Notes: generated from the sequence alone by a model not told the origin. A stretch of DNA of 64,000 bases from Vibrio tasmaniensis 1F-187 (GCF_000272405.2 NZ_AJZM02000220.1:1-64000), one strand, 5' to 3'. Shown: positions 42,269 to 51,904, counted from the stretch's first letter. Translations and numbers: made by a program.

Positions 42269-42496
42269 TTATCGTCTCCGTGCATGTTTAAAATGCCAAC
42301 TTTGTTAAAAGGATCTTAAGCAAGTGGATACCTTGCTTTTTAGGCTCTACCTAATCGATGCCGATATTCAGACAACAGATAAAACTAAAAGTTGGCATAC
42401 AAACAACAAATTTTCCAACTCGCTGTTTATGTTAATTAACCATTAACTTGTATTAACGAGATCATTAACTGTTTCGTTAGCTTATTAGCCTTTTAA

Positions 42497-42847
42497 TTAA
42501 CTCATTAAAAGCGGACCAAGCGGGCGGCCACCAACCAAATGCATGTGAATATGGTAAACCTCTTGGCCACCGTGAGAATTGCAGTTCACAATAAGACGAT
42601 AGCCATCTTCTGCAATGCCTTCTTCTTTTGCTAACTTACGAGCAACAGTAAACATACGTCCCATCATTGCTTCATCTTCCGTTTCAACATCATTCGTTGT
42701 TGGAATCAGCTTGTTAGGAATAATTAGAATATGACTAGGAGCACGAGGGTTAATATCGCGAAATGCGGTTACTAAATCGTCTTGGTATAGTAGATCTGCT
42801 GGGATTTCTTTATTGATGATCTTACTAAAAATGGTTTCTTCAGCCAT
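42497..42847 (-). CDS. hinT: HIT family purine nucleoside phosphoramidase HinT
   Basis: Hydrolyses AMP-lysine and related adenosine phosphoramidates. The 116 residues have the histidine-triad motif HIHMHLV near residues 100-106 and the N-terminal pattern [21 protein letters not shown]. Length is as in E. coli (119). It heads the minus-strand cluster with the COG3014-type lipoprotein, ycfL and lpoB, though a 228-base gap separates it from the next gene. Confidence 0.96.
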   Translation of the reverse strand: MAEETIFSKIINKEIPADLLYQDDLVTAFRDINPRAPSHILIIPNKLIPTTNDVETEDEAMMGRMFTVARKLAKEEGIAEDGYRLIVNCNSHGGQEVYHIHMHLVGGRPLGPLLMS

Positions 42848-43122
42848 GTGTCTCTCCGATAAAACATTTATTTTTTAATGCTTTGAGTATGCGCTATGCC
42901 GCATCAAACCACAATAAACCTGCTTTAAAGCATAATAAAAAACACCGTTCAAATCAAAAAAAACACGCCTTACCTCTCAAGAACAGCATATTGGCTAGGA
43001 CAAAGGGCTATTTTTGACGTGTGCGTCATAAAATGCGTAAGCCGAGCTCAATAGAATCCTGATAATTTTGTTAGTTTTGTTTTGACCTGGTATTAGGTCC
43101 ACATTTATTTAGGGAGAAAGTC

Positions 43123-45114
43123 ATGAAGGGATCTGTGATCAAGCGTATGTACGCTGGTTTCGCACTGATCATCATCATGTTCGCAGTCACGATAACCATC
43201 ATGATGAGCAGCATGAATCAGATACATAGCAACTTTGAGAGCGTCTCAAAAGTCTCATTGCCGCTGGTTGCGCTTTCAAACCAAACAAGTGTCCAATTAC
43301 TTTCCGCTGACAAGTCATTTAAAGACTTCTTAACCACACAAAATTCTGAGCGTATGTCTGCAATGCGTACAGAGTTTGCTGCATCACAAAACGCTTTTTC
43401 TGAAGTTCTAGGTAGCCTAGAAACAGCAAGCCAAGACAATACCTCGCTCACTGAGCGCATCACGCAATTAAGAGCGATGGAAGAACGTTACTTCACCGAA
43501 GCAGATGAAGCGATGAACAATTATATCGCTATGTTTGAGGCGCAAGAGCAAGTACAAAAAGCATCACGTGATTTCCAACGCTTACATTCAGAATTGACCG
43601 TTGGCATGAAAGAGTACGTTGCCGACCAAAAAAGCATCTCTGTAAAAGTGATGGCAAAGAGCTACTTTATTAAACTACAAGACGCCGAGGTGATTACCTC
43701 TGATGCACTAGCAAGTTCTGATGTTGCCTTCGTACAAAAAGCCGTCAACCAAAACAAAAAGGCCGTTACCCACCTAAACTACGCGTACCGTGGCTTAGCG
43801 ACACAATTGCCTGCGATTAAAAATGTTTTCGATGAATCGGTTAAAAATTTCACCAAAGACGTGGGACAAAAAGGCGGTGTTTTAGATAAACATAATAACT
43901 ATCTGAAAGCGAAAGAAGCCTTGTACATCAACATTGCTAATCTAGCCGTTGAAGTCGACCAAGCAATGGCGGTACTGGATTCTTTCAACGTCACAGCGGA
44001 AGAGCAACTCAACTCATCATTAGCAGATGCGAGCAGCATCTACGACAACGGTCTATTCAAAGCGATTGCAATTGGCATTGTTGTCACCGTATTCGCTGCA
44101 GCAATTGGTTACCACATTGCACATAGTGTAAGAGAGCCACTAACGCGTATCCTAGGTACATTAGAAGGCCTGACTGAAGGAGATATGACTCAGCGTATCG
44201 ATATTCGATACGACAACGAATTCAGCCGAGTAAGCCGTCACATCAATACCTTAGCCGACAACCTGCACAATATTCTGGTGAAACTGAATGACGCTTCAGA
44301 TGACCTAACCAATACTGCAAGCGTAAACCAAAAAACCTCTTCTGAGACACAGGCTCAATTGAACAGTCAGCGTGAACAAACAGCAACCGTCGCAACGGCA
44401 ATGACACAAATGTCTCACTCTGTACAAGAAGTAGCAAACAGCGCACAAAGCTCATTAACTATGGTTCAACAAGTAGAATCGGCTTCTGAATCAGGTCGCC
44501 AGGTCATGAACACCAACATCAGTACCATTAATCAACTTGAGGTACGTCTGACTGAATCCGTGGGTGCTGTAGGCGAGCTACAACAAATGAGTAGCCAGAT
44601 TGGCTCTATCCTCGATGTTATTCGTGGTATTGCTGATCAAACCAACCTACTTGCACTCAACGCAGCAATCGAGGCCGCACGCGCTGGTGAACAAGGCCGT
44701 GGATTTGCTGTAGTTGCAGATGAAGTCCGAGTACTGGCACAAAAGACAACTCAATCGACGTCTGAAATTGAGACCATGATCAGTAACCTACAATCAAGTT
44801 CTAAAACAGCAAGTAATGTGATTGAAAGCTGCATGAGCGATATGGATATGTCGGTTGAACAAGCTTCAAGTGCTAATAGTGCTATGGAAGAAATTCAGGC
44901 ATTGATTCTAGAAATCAGTCGAATGAGTACGCACATTTCTCAAGCCGCGGCTGAGCAGAGTGAAACTTCGGGTGATATCGCGCGTAACATTGAAGACATC
45001 AACCAGATTGCTGATAAGAGTTATCAAGCGATGTCATCAATTGCAGAGGCAAGCCAAAACCTAACAATTCTGGCAAACCAGCAAGGCGATTTAGTTCATC
45101 AATTCAAGCTATAA
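43123..45114 (+). CDS. Methyl-accepting chemotaxis protein
   Basis: Transmembrane chemoreceptor. The 663 residues have a first membrane helix ([16 protein letters not shown], residues 11-26) and a ~280-residue periplasmic domain predicted all-helical. A second helix ([20 protein letters not shown]) lies near residues 310-332, followed by a HAMP domain and the signalling hairpin with the conserved tip [20 protein letters not shown]. The ligand is not evident; the sensor region looks like a helical-bundle type. No receptor pentapeptide (such as NWETF) is visible at the C-terminus, so it is unlikely to recruit CheR by that route. It stands alone, upstream of the CARF nuclease. Confidence 0.95.
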   Translation: MKGSVIKRMYAGFALIIIMFAVTITIMMSSMNQIHSNFESVSKVSLPLVALSNQTSVQLLSADKSFKDFLTTQNSERMSAMRTEFAASQNAFSEVLGSLETASQDNTSLTERITQLRAMEERYFTEADEAMNNYIAMFEAQEQVQKASRDFQRLHSELTVGMKEYVADQKSISVKVMAKSYFIKLQDAEVITSDALASSDVAFVQKAVNQNKKAVTHLNYAYRGLATQLPAIKNVFDESVKNFTKDVGQKGGVLDKHNNYLKAKEALYINIANLAVEVDQAMAVLDSFNVTAEEQLNSSLADASSIYDNGLFKAIAIGIVVTVFAAAIGYHIAHSVREPLTRILGTLEGLTEGDMTQRIDIRYDNEFSRVSRHINTLADNLHNILVKLNDASDDLTNTASVNQKTSSETQAQLNSQREQTATVATAMTQMSHSVQEVANSAQSSLTMVQQVESASESGRQVMNTNISTINQLEVRLTESVGAVGELQQMSSQIGSILDVIRGIADQTNLLALNAAIEAARAGEQGRGFAVVADEVRVLAQKTTQSTSEIETMISNLQSSSKTASNVIESCMSDMDMSVEQASSANSAMEEIQALILEISRMSTHISQAAAEQSETSGDIARNIEDINQIADKSYQAMSSIAEASQNLTILANQQGDLVHQFKL

Positions 45115-45185
45115 GTAAACGAAGAACCAATAGATATTCACCTGAAATGTTGGGATATCTCACCCAATAGTGATAACTAATTGAA

Positions 45186-45222
45186 CAAGGGCAACTTTTA
45201 TCAAGGGTTGCCCTTGTTTTTT
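45186..45222 (+). terminator. Terminator of the chemoreceptor gene
   Basis: A 10-bp stem CAAGGGCAAC/GTTGCCCTTG with an 11-base loop is followed by a run of T. Confidence 0.85.
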
Positions 45223-45310
45223 ATGAGCTTTGTCATTATATGATGATAAAGGCTTGCTGCTTCCCGTTTTTCTTTCACCTTTATGAGCGAGCCGCTATTA
45301 AGGAATTTAT

Positions 45311-46477
45311 ATGGCTGTTCATGTTGGCATTATCGATCAAGACCCCATTCGGTTGATCACCCCACTACTCGACAACCGAACGATCAGCACTCACATCGTG
45401 TTCATCGGTGACAAAAATCAAATCAGTATCTATCAACGCTTAGACAGCGTTTTGCAGAAGCGTGATATTACGAGTGAATTTTTCGAGATTCCAACTATCG
45501 TAAACACCTCTGCAATTAAAGAATCGATCCAAAACCTTGCTGAAGACTTAAAAGCTCGGGGACAAGAAGTGAAGCTCAACGCAAGTTGTGGCCTTCGTCA
45601 CCGCCTACTGTCTGTCTATGAAGTATTTCGTACTTACCACTGGCCAATCTTTGTTGTTGAACCAAACAGTGACAAGCTGTGCTGGCTCTACCCGAATGGG
45701 AAAGAAGACGCACAAGTTCAAGACCGCATCACTATCGATGACTACTTAACGGTATTCGGTGCTCGTGGTGAATTCAGCGATGTACAACTGTCTCCGCAAC
45801 TTGACCAAAAACTGTATGAACTGGGTGAGCGTTGGGCAAGTAACGCATTAGAATTAGGCCCAGGCCTTGCTACATTGAACTACCTTGCAACGACCTGCCG
45901 TAAAGAACAGAGGCTTGATGTGGGCTTGTCTGAGAAGCAACAAGGTTATCGCGAGCTGAACATGCTGTTGAGCGATTTGGTTGAAGCTAAGATTGCCACT
46001 TATGACAATGGTATTTTGACGTTTGCCAATGAAGACGCGCGACGCTTCTCAAACGGCGAATGGCTTGAGACATTGGTTCATAGCACCGTAAAGCAGATCC
46101 AAGATGACATGCCGACCATTCAAGACCGCTCTTTGAATGTTCAGGTTTATCGTCAACTCGGTGAGCGTGAGGTTCGTAATGAGCTTGATGTTGCTTCTGT
46201 AGTGAACAATAAGCTGCACATCATCGAGTGTAAGACCAAAGGTATGCGAGATGATGGCGATGATACCTTGTACAAGCTGGAATCGCTCAGAGACCTGCTA
46301 GGTGGCCTACAGGCCCGTGCAATGTTGGTGAGCTTCCGCCCTCTTCGTCATAATGACATCACACGAGCAGAAGATCTTGGCCTTGCATTGATTGGCCCTG
46401 ACGAATTAAAAGATCTTAAAACACATCTCGCGGCATGGTTTACCGCTGCCGGTGGTGATGAAGATTTAGAGTGCTAA
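45311..46477 (+). CDS. DUF1887 CARF-nuclease (Card1/VC1899-like), orphan
   Basis: A 388-residue protein. Residues 1-~150 form a Rossmann-like CARF domain: VHVGIIDQDP at the start, VFIGDKNQ, and the loop LNASCGLRH at 89-97, where CRISPR-associated CARF proteins usually read N-x-T-G-G-T-K. A winged-helix linker spans ~160-245. The C-terminal PD-(D/E)XK nuclease has E291/D293 (NELD) and E306-x-K308 (ECK). The same domain order is known in V. cholerae VC1899 and in Card1, a cyclic tetra-adenylate-activated DNA/RNA nuclease. No cas gene or array is near. The activator and the target are unknown here. Confidence 0.85.
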   Translation: MAVHVGIIDQDPIRLITPLLDNRTISTHIVFIGDKNQISIYQRLDSVLQKRDITSEFFEIPTIVNTSAIKESIQNLAEDLKARGQEVKLNASCGLRHRLLSVYEVFRTYHWPIFVVEPNSDKLCWLYPNGKEDAQVQDRITIDDYLTVFGARGEFSDVQLSPQLDQKLYELGERWASNALELGPGLATLNYLATTCRKEQRLDVGLSEKQQGYRELNMLLSDLVEAKIATYDNGILTFANEDARRFSNGEWLETLVHSTVKQIQDDMPTIQDRSLNVQVYRQLGEREVRNELDVASVVNNKLHIIECKTKGMRDDGDDTLYKLESLRDLLGGLQARAMLVSFRPLRHNDITRAEDLGLALIGPDELKDLKTHLAAWFTAAGGDEDLEC

Positions 46478-46512
46478 TTTAAGAAACTCGAACATATCGA
46501 ATTCTCAAAAAC

Positions 46513-46551
46513 AAAAAGGCGAATGACCGCTTAAGTCACTCGCCTTTTTTG
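46513..46551 (+). terminator. Terminator of the CARF nuclease gene
   Basis: A stem AAAAAGGCGA.GAC pairs with GTC.CTCGCCTTTTT (one mismatch) around a 7-base loop, ending in six T. Confidence 0.8.
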
Positions 46552-46612
46552 TACCCGTAACGATTATGCCAATCGTAGTAAATGACTTATATCCACTACC
46601 CCGCCCGTATTG

Positions 46613-46708
46613 ACAAGGTCTAAACTTTACAGCATCTAGATGTTCACAAGGTTTAGAGCTCACAAGGTCTACGTTTACAAAGTCTAAAGCTCGCAAGGTA
46701 AAAAGCTC
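46613..46708. repeat. Imperfect ~16-bp tandem repeats
   Basis: Units of the form ACAAGGTCTAAAGCTC occur at 46646, 46662, 46677 and 46693 with base changes and one 15-base unit. A leading partial copy is at 46613. They lie between convergent terminators. Confidence 0.7.
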
Positions 46709-46727
46709 AAAGGACTTGTAAACACCC

Positions 46728-46762
46728 AAAAAAATGGCCACATCATTCGATGTGGCCATTTT
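46728..46762 (-). terminator. Terminator of udp
   Basis: A perfect 13-bp stem (AAAATGGCCACAT and complement) with a 6-base loop is followed by a T run on the minus strand. Confidence 0.85.
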
Positions 46763-46784
46763 CAAAATTTGAAGTCATTTTAAG

Positions 46785-46849
46785 ACTTAAAGCACTTGAA
46801 AACTTAAAGCACTTGAAAACTAAAAGTACTGTTACCGACTTAAAGCATT
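46785..46849. repeat. Tandem copies of the udp 3' end
   Basis: ACTTAAAGCACTTGAAA occurs twice exactly (46785-46801 and 46802-46818). A diverged unit follows (46819-46837), and then ACTTAAAGCATTTTA at 46838 carries the udp stop codon itself. Confidence 0.85.
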
Positions 46850-47598
46850 TTACGAGCAGCTTCTACAACCACTTTGATTGAGCGCGCTTCCGTTACTTTT
46901 AGTGTCTCGTGATCAGGTATCTCTTTTTGAGTACGGTTGATGATCACACCAGCAACACAACCTGCTTTCAAACCAGAACTTGCACACATTGTTAGTAGCG
47001 TTGCAGATTCCATTTCGAAGTTAAGAACACCCATGTCTTGCCATTCTTGCATAGAACCTTGGAAACGCTTAACCACGCGACCAGAGAACGTGTCGTAACG
47101 CTCTTGACCTGGGTAGAAAGTGTCACTTGAAGCGGTTACGCCCATGTGAACTGCTGCGCCTGATTCTTCAACTGCTGCTTTCATTGCTGTAGCAACTTCG
47201 AAGTCAGCAACTGCTGGGAACTCCATAGGAGCGAAGTGCAGGCTAGCGCCGTCTAGACGAACAGAACCCGTAGAAACAATCATGTCACCCACGTTTACGT
47301 GAGGTTGGATCGCACCAGTAGTCCCAACACGTAGGAAAGTACGAACGCCAAGCTGAGCAAGCTCTTCAACTGCGATAGAAGTAGATGGGCCGCCGATACC
47401 TGTTGAACATACAACAACTGGCTTACCGTCTAGCTCTGCGCGGTAAAGCGTGTATTCACGGTGACTCGCAAGAAATACGGGATTCTCCATCTCTTCTGCA
47501 ATTTTTTGCACACGAGCAGGATCACCAGGAATGATCGCAAGAGTAGCACCGTTAAGATCTGCTTCAGTAACACCTAAGTGGAAAACAGCTTGAGACAT
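46840..47598 (-). CDS. udp: Uridine phosphorylase
   Basis: Cleaves uridine to uracil and ribose-1-phosphate in pyrimidine salvage. The 252 residues show the family phosphate-binding site (IPGDPARV and VGTTGAIQP), the GMGCPS-like GIGGPSTSI loop, and the substrate-binding segment [14 protein letters not shown] with uridine-specific [13 protein letters not shown]. The length equals the E. coli protein (253). A near-consensus CRP site lies ~100 bases upstream, in line with its CRP/CytR control in enterobacteria. Confidence 0.96.
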   Translation of the reverse strand: MSQAVFHLGVTEADLNGATLAIIPGDPARVQKIAEEMENPVFLASHREYTLYRAELDGKPVVVCSTGIGGPSTSIAVEELAQLGVRTFLRVGTTGAIQPHVNVGDMIVSTGSVRLDGASLHFAPMEFPAVADFEVATAMKAAVEESGAAVHMGVTASSDTFYPGQERYDTFSGRVVKRFQGSMQEWQDMGVLNFEMESATLLTMCASSGLKAGCVAGVIINRTQKEIPDHETLKVTEARSIKVVVEAARKML

Positions 47599-47698
47599 AG
47601 TTCGCTCCTTTTGGCTTATTGGGCTTTTTACCCTTATTTAAGCTCATAGTAAATTCGTGGGGTACGAACACACTCTAACCAAGCTCATAATGAAATGA

Positions 47699-47714
47699 AG
47701 TGACGAACATCACA
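47699..47714. promoter_or_regulatory. CRP-like site upstream of udp
   Basis: AGTGA-N6-TCACA matches the CRP consensus TGTGA-N6-TCACA at 9 of 10 positions, about 100 bases upstream of udp. Confidence 0.6.
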
Positions 47715-47807
47715 CCAATGATCGCAACAACATTTCAGGTTTCACGAAAAACCGATTGGCATCACAAAAATAAGCAATCCGAACGGCTGCGTTGCATACT
47801 AATGAGA

Positions 47808-47846
47808 CAAAAAACGCCTTTAACGTATGACCGCTAAAGGCGCTTT
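47808..47846 (-). terminator. Terminator of zntA
   Basis: An 8-9 bp stem CGCCTTTA/TAAAGGCG with a 12-base loop is followed by a T run on the minus strand. Confidence 0.8.
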
Positions 47847-47911
47847 TATGCGAGATGCTTCTTATATAAGACGCTTTTAAAATTAAGAGCGTCTATGTCT
47901 GAGAGCTGAAC

Positions 47912-50269
47912 TTAATCCGCTTTAGACTTGAATCGAAGCAGGCGCAGTGCGTTGAGTGTCACCAGTGCTGTCGCGCCACTATCTGCAAGAACGGCAACCC
48001 AAAGCCCGGTAATACCAAGCAAACTGGTCACCAAGAACACACCTTTCAAACCGAGCGCTAGTGCTACGTTTTGACGAATGTTATTCATAGTCGCTTGCGA
48101 CAATTCAATCATCGCGGGCAGCTCAGTTAAACGGTTGTGAGTCAGTGCTGAATCTGCCGTTTCAAGCGCAACATCAGTACCTCCCCCCATAGCAATACCT
48201 ACATTCGCCGTTTTCATTGCTGGCGCATCGTTGATGCCATCACCGACCATAGCAACGTGTGACTGTTGAGATAACTCTTCAACATAAGACACCTTGTCAC
48301 TTGGAAGCAGGCTCGCTTTATATTGCATACCAATTTTGCTGCTGATCGCTGCTGCGCTTCGTGGGTTGTCCCCTGTGAGCATGATAGATTGAATACCCAA
48401 GTAATTAAGTCGTTCAATCGCAAGCTTAGCGTCACTACGTAACGTATCTTGCCAAGCAATCAAACCAATCACAGTCGTAGCTTGTTCTGTTGACTCTTCT
48501 AGATCTTTAAGCTCAAGAGCAACCACAACCGTCTTGCCCTCGCCTTCTAATGCTTCTACCTGAGAAACCACATCGGGTCCAAGAGCGAACGTGACTTTAG
48601 ACGGTGATAAAACCTGATACTTAACACCATCGACATCGCCTTCAACACCGCTACCAATGAGCGCTTTCTTGTTGTGTGACTCAGGGATCTCAACATTCAG
48701 CTCTTTAACTTTAGCGACAAGCGATTGCGCCAAAGGATGAGTCGAACCAACTTCAATCGCCCCAACTACACGAAGCATCGCGTCTTGTTTCCAACCTGAT
48801 AGAGGTTGAATATCCGTAACCTGAGGCTTACCTTCAGTCAGCGTACCTGTCTTATCAAAGGCAATCGTTTGAATTTTCCCTAACTGCTCTAGTGCCACGC
48901 CGCCTTTAATTAATGCGCCACGTTTCGCCGCTGCTGCTAAACCAGAAGTAATTGCAGCAGGTGTCGAGATAACCAACGCACACGGACAAGCAATCAACAA
49001 TAGAGCTAGACCTCGGTAAACCCAGGTTTCCCAAGGCTGCGCGAACAGCAATGGTGGGGTGATGATGACCAACAGAGCCACCAACATCATTAGTGGTGTG
49101 TACCAGCGGCTAAACTTATCGAGGAAACGTTCAAGCGGTGCTTTACGAGATTCTGCTTCTTCAATCAAGTGAAGAATACGGTCGATCGCATTCTCACCCT
49201 GTTTTGACGTGATGGTGATACGAACGACTTTATCGACCACCACAGCACCAGCCATGATGCTGTTGCCTGCTATATGTTCGACAGGAACAGACTCACCCGT
49301 TAGCGCACTTTCATCAAAGCTCGCAGCGTCGGTAATAAGTTGACCATCAGCAGGTAAACGAGAACCCGCTGCCACTTCAATCACGTCACCAGGAGCAAGT
49401 TCACTTACTGCAACGTCAACACGGTCGCCGTTGATAATCTTGGTGGCATTTTCTGGCACCAATGCCATTAAGGCTTGAACACCACTTCTTGCTCTTGATG
49501 AAGCAAATGCCTCTAGACGCTCACCAATCAAAAACAGTAACAGAACCATCGCAGCTTCAGCGGTTTCGCCAAGGTATAAAGCACCGAGCGCGGCAACACT
49601 CATTAAGGTTTCGATTGCAAACGGCGTACCTGAACGTGCCAACTGAACTGCTTTCTTGGCCACTGGATACAAACCAAGCAAACAGGTTACGGTAAACAAA
49701 CCTTCACTTAGTTGAGGAGAAATACTTTTCAACAGTGCTGCGAAGAGCATTGCGGCTGCAATCGCTATAATTTCTAAATTAGGTTGGATATGAGCTTGCC
49801 AAAAAGTCTCGGGGTGCTGTTTTTCTTTTTTAGAACCAACTTCCGAAAGAGGGAAGCCCGTTTTGATAGAGACCTGTTCAATGGTGTCGGCAAGACTTTC
49901 ATTGTCGAATTTCACAACTAGCTTTTCGGTGGCAAAGAGAACTTTGGCTTGAATAACACCTTCAATGTTACTAACGGCTTTCTCTATTTTTTTAGCACAA
50001 GCTGGGCAGTCCATTCCTGAGACCAACCAACTTTTAGAAAATTGGGCATTTAAAGTTTGAGTAGAGGACTGACTGTCTTCTTCTCCACTGTCTGAACCAC
50101 AACAATCATCTCCTGACGATGAAGACGCAGTAGCAGAAGAGCTGCAACATGAAGATGAAGTACCTGCTGCGGTAATGCTTGAAATTTTAGGGCTAGAGCA
50201 ACTTGCTCCAGTCGCTTGTGGTTGAACGTCCACTTTTGTTGAGCGGCACGCTGCGTGTTTTGCGCACAT
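47912..50269 (-). CDS. zntA: Zn(II)/Cd(II)/Pb(II)-translocating P-type ATPase ZntA
   Basis: P1B-type ATPase that expels toxic divalent metals from the cytoplasm. The 785-residue protein begins with a ~75-residue Cys/Ser-rich, low-complexity extension containing several CC pairs (SSSCCSSS, DDCCGSD). A heavy-metal-associated domain with GMDCPAC (85-91) follows. The ATPase core has TGES, the CPC membrane metal site near 425 (IACPCAL), phosphorylation site DKTGTLTEG near 470 and GDGINDAP. The TM8 motif VLADSGATALVTLNALRLL carries the Asp that defines the Zn/Cd/Pb class. A ZntR-type promoter lies ~80 bases upstream. Confidence 0.94.
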   Translation of the reverse strand: MCAKHAACRSTKVDVQPQATGASCSSPKISSITAAGTSSSCCSSSATASSSSGDDCCGSDSGEEDSQSSTQTLNAQFSKSWLVSGMDCPACAKKIEKAVSNIEGVIQAKVLFATEKLVVKFDNESLADTIEQVSIKTGFPLSEVGSKKEKQHPETFWQAHIQPNLEIIAIAAAMLFAALLKSISPQLSEGLFTVTCLLGLYPVAKKAVQLARSGTPFAIETLMSVAALGALYLGETAEAAMVLLLFLIGERLEAFASSRARSGVQALMALVPENATKIINGDRVDVAVSELAPGDVIEVAAGSRLPADGQLITDAASFDESALTGESVPVEHIAGNSIMAGAVVVDKVVRITITSKQGENAIDRILHLIEEAESRKAPLERFLDKFSRWYTPLMMLVALLVIITPPLLFAQPWETWVYRGLALLLIACPCALVISTPAAITSGLAAAAKRGALIKGGVALEQLGKIQTIAFDKTGTLTEGKPQVTDIQPLSGWKQDAMLRVVGAIEVGSTHPLAQSLVAKVKELNVEIPESHNKKALIGSGVEGDVDGVKYQVLSPSKVTFALGPDVVSQVEALEGEGKTVVVALELKDLEESTEQATTVIGLIAWQDTLRSDAKLAIERLNYLGIQSIMLTGDNPRSAAAISSKIGMQYKASLLPSDKVSYVEELSQQSHVAMVGDGINDAPAMKTANVGIAMGGGTDVALETADSALTHNRLTELPAMIELSQATMNNIRQNVALALGLKGVFLVTSLLGITGLWVAVLADSGATALVTLNALRLLRFKSKAD

Positions 50270-50344
50270 AATGTATCTCCTTAATACTCAAAAGCCTTGA
50301 GGTTATTGCTCACTCATGAGCAACAGAACCTTAAGTACAACAAA

Positions 50345-50376
50345 AGTATAAACCTTGGAGACTACTCCAAGGTCAA
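50345..50376 (-). promoter_or_regulatory. zntA promoter with MerR/ZntR-type operator
   Basis: On the minus strand TTGACC (50376-50371) and TATACT (50350-50345) are separated by 20 bases, the long spacer typical of MerR-family promoters. Within it is a 22-bp operator at 50352-50373, ACCTTGGAG-N4-CTCCAAGGT, with the 9-4-9 layout of the E. coli ZntR site. The regulator gene is not in the window. Confidence 0.85.
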
Positions 50377-50440
50377 GAACAAATTGTCCAAGACCAAGAA
50401 GAAATTTACAAACCAACTAATCTATATTGGAGTGTCGCTG

Positions 50441-51904
50441 TTATTGCGACTTGAGCTCTTTACACTCTTCTCTGTTCGCCGATACATCATCAATAAGAAC
50501 GGCATCATGTGAACAGAATGGTTGTGTATTCAAGCTGACTATCGACACATCGTCTTCTACAGGATCAACTTGGGAACCTTGCATAAGCTCGGCAATATGA
50601 TAGCGAAGCACTAGGGTACCGAGTATTCCGAACAAAACATTGCCCAAGGCTTGCCCATACAGCACACCCAATGCGCCATACCATTGCGAGCCTAAGTAAA
50701 CGAACGGCAATGTACCGAGAGTGGCTTTACCCAGATTCAGTGCCGTCGAGTAAAGCGGTTTACCTAAGTTATTAAAAGACGTGTTGGCAACAAACAGTGC
50801 GCCGTTGAAGGTGAAGGTTAACGCCACATAGGTACAGAATGCGGCAACAATAATTGCTGCATCACCTTGTAGGCTAAAGCCTTGGATCACATAGTCTTGG
50901 ACAAAGTATAAGAGAATACAAACGGTGATGGTGTACGCCGTTGTAACCAACAATGAGTTGTTGAGTGTTTCTTTTACTCTGTCCATTCGCTCTGCACCAA
51001 AGTTTTGCCCAATGATAGGGCCCACAGCGCCAGACAAAGCAAAGATAACCGCAAAACAAACCGGCGTCAGACGACCTATCACAGCAAAGCCCGCGACAAA
51101 ATCCTCTCCGTATTGTGCAATCCCCGTCGTTACAATCGCATTACCGATAGGCGTTGCGGTATTGGTGATAATAGCAGGCAGCGCAATAGCCAATATTGGT
51201 CGAATATTAATGCGCCATTGTACAAGAGAAGGGGGAGTCACCAGCTGGTGACTGCGAATCAAAGGGTAAAGCGAGAAAAAGAGTACTGAAAAACGAGCAA
51301 AGACAGAAGCGATAGCCGCCCCTTCGATGTTCCAACCAAAACCAAAAATAAACAAAGGGTCGAGAATCGCGTTAACAATGCCGCCCGACAAGGTCGCCCA
51401 CATCGAACGTTTGGCATCACCTGCAGCTCTCAAGCCTGCACCCGCAGCCATCGCTAGCGCTAGAAATGGCCCGCTTGGCAATAAGATTTGCAGGTAAGCT
51501 TGCGCCCGCTCTGCGGCAACCCCCTTTGCACCAATCGCAGCAAGTAGCTCTGGGATATAGGCGAACATCACCGCAGTAATCGTCAAACTGATGACAAAAG
51601 CAGTCAGCATAATACTAGTAGCGAGGTTTCGAGCGTGTTCTTGATTCTTTGAACCAATAGCTTTGGAAACCAACGCACCCATAGCAATAGAAGTACCGAT
51701 CGAAACGGAGGTAGAGAAAAATGTCAGTGTGCCTGCAAAACCAACAGCCGCGGCCAATTCGACTTGTCCCAACATACTGATGAACAACATATCGAGTAAA
51801 TCGACCACGAATAACGCCATCAAACCAACAGAGCCAGCCCCCGACATCACCAATATGTGGCGCATCGTTGAACCTTCTACAAACTTCGCAGTTTGATTTG
51901 ACAT
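50441..51904 (-). CDS. MATE family efflux transporter
   Basis: Cation-driven multidrug or metabolite exporter of the inner membrane. The 487 residues have about 12 membrane helices in two six-helix halves, with MATE marks such as GSVGLMALFVVDLLDMLFISMLG and GAGLRAAGDAKRSMWATLSGGIVNAILDPLFIFG. The last ~45 residues form a hydrophilic acidic tail with Cys (SLNTQPFCSHDAVLIDDVSA), longer than the usual MATE end. The substrate is unknown. It is not convincingly NorM, whose sequence differs. It lies on the same strand as, and upstream of, zntA. Confidence 0.9.
   Translation of the reverse strand: MSNQTAKFVEGSTMRHILVMSGAGSVGLMALFVVDLLDMLFISMLGQVELAAAVGFAGTLTFFSTSVSIGTSIAMGALVSKAIGSKNQEHARNLATSIMLTAFVISLTITAVMFAYIPELLAAIGAKGVAAERAQAYLQILLPSGPFLALAMAAGAGLRAAGDAKRSMWATLSGGIVNAILDPLFIFGFGWNIEGAAIASVFARFSVLFFSLYPLIRSHQLVTPPSLVQWRINIRPILAIALPAIITNTATPIGNAIVTTGIAQYGEDFVAGFAVIGRLTPVCFAVIFALSGAVGPIIGQNFGAERMDRVKETLNNSLLVTTAYTITVCILLYFVQDYVIQGFSLQGDAAIIVAAFCTYVALTFTFNGALFVANTSFNNLGKPLYSTALNLGKATLGTLPFVYLGSQWYGALGVLYGQALGNVLFGILGTLVLRYHIAELMQGSQVDPVEDDVSIVSLNTQPFCSHDAVLIDDVSANREECKELKSQ

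Larger units (their letters stand above)
46478..46839. other. Convergent intergenic region between the CARF nuclease and udp
   Basis: This 362-base region holds two terminators (46513-46551 plus strand, 46728-46762 minus strand). Between them is a run of ~16-bp imperfect repeats at 46646-46708, and beside udp an exact 17-bp duplication at 46785-46818. No gene is supported. Confidence 0.7.
47599..47911. other. Intergenic region between udp and zntA
   Basis: This 313-base region carries the udp promoter with a CRP-like site (47699-47714), the zntA terminator (47808-47846), and a second hairpin GACGCT/AGCGTC around 47870-47894 just after zntA. I see no gene. Confidence 0.6.

Noticed and set aside
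46613..46849. CRISPR array behind the CARF nuclease
   Set aside because: Units are ~16-17 bp, contiguous and degenerate, with no unique spacers of constant length.
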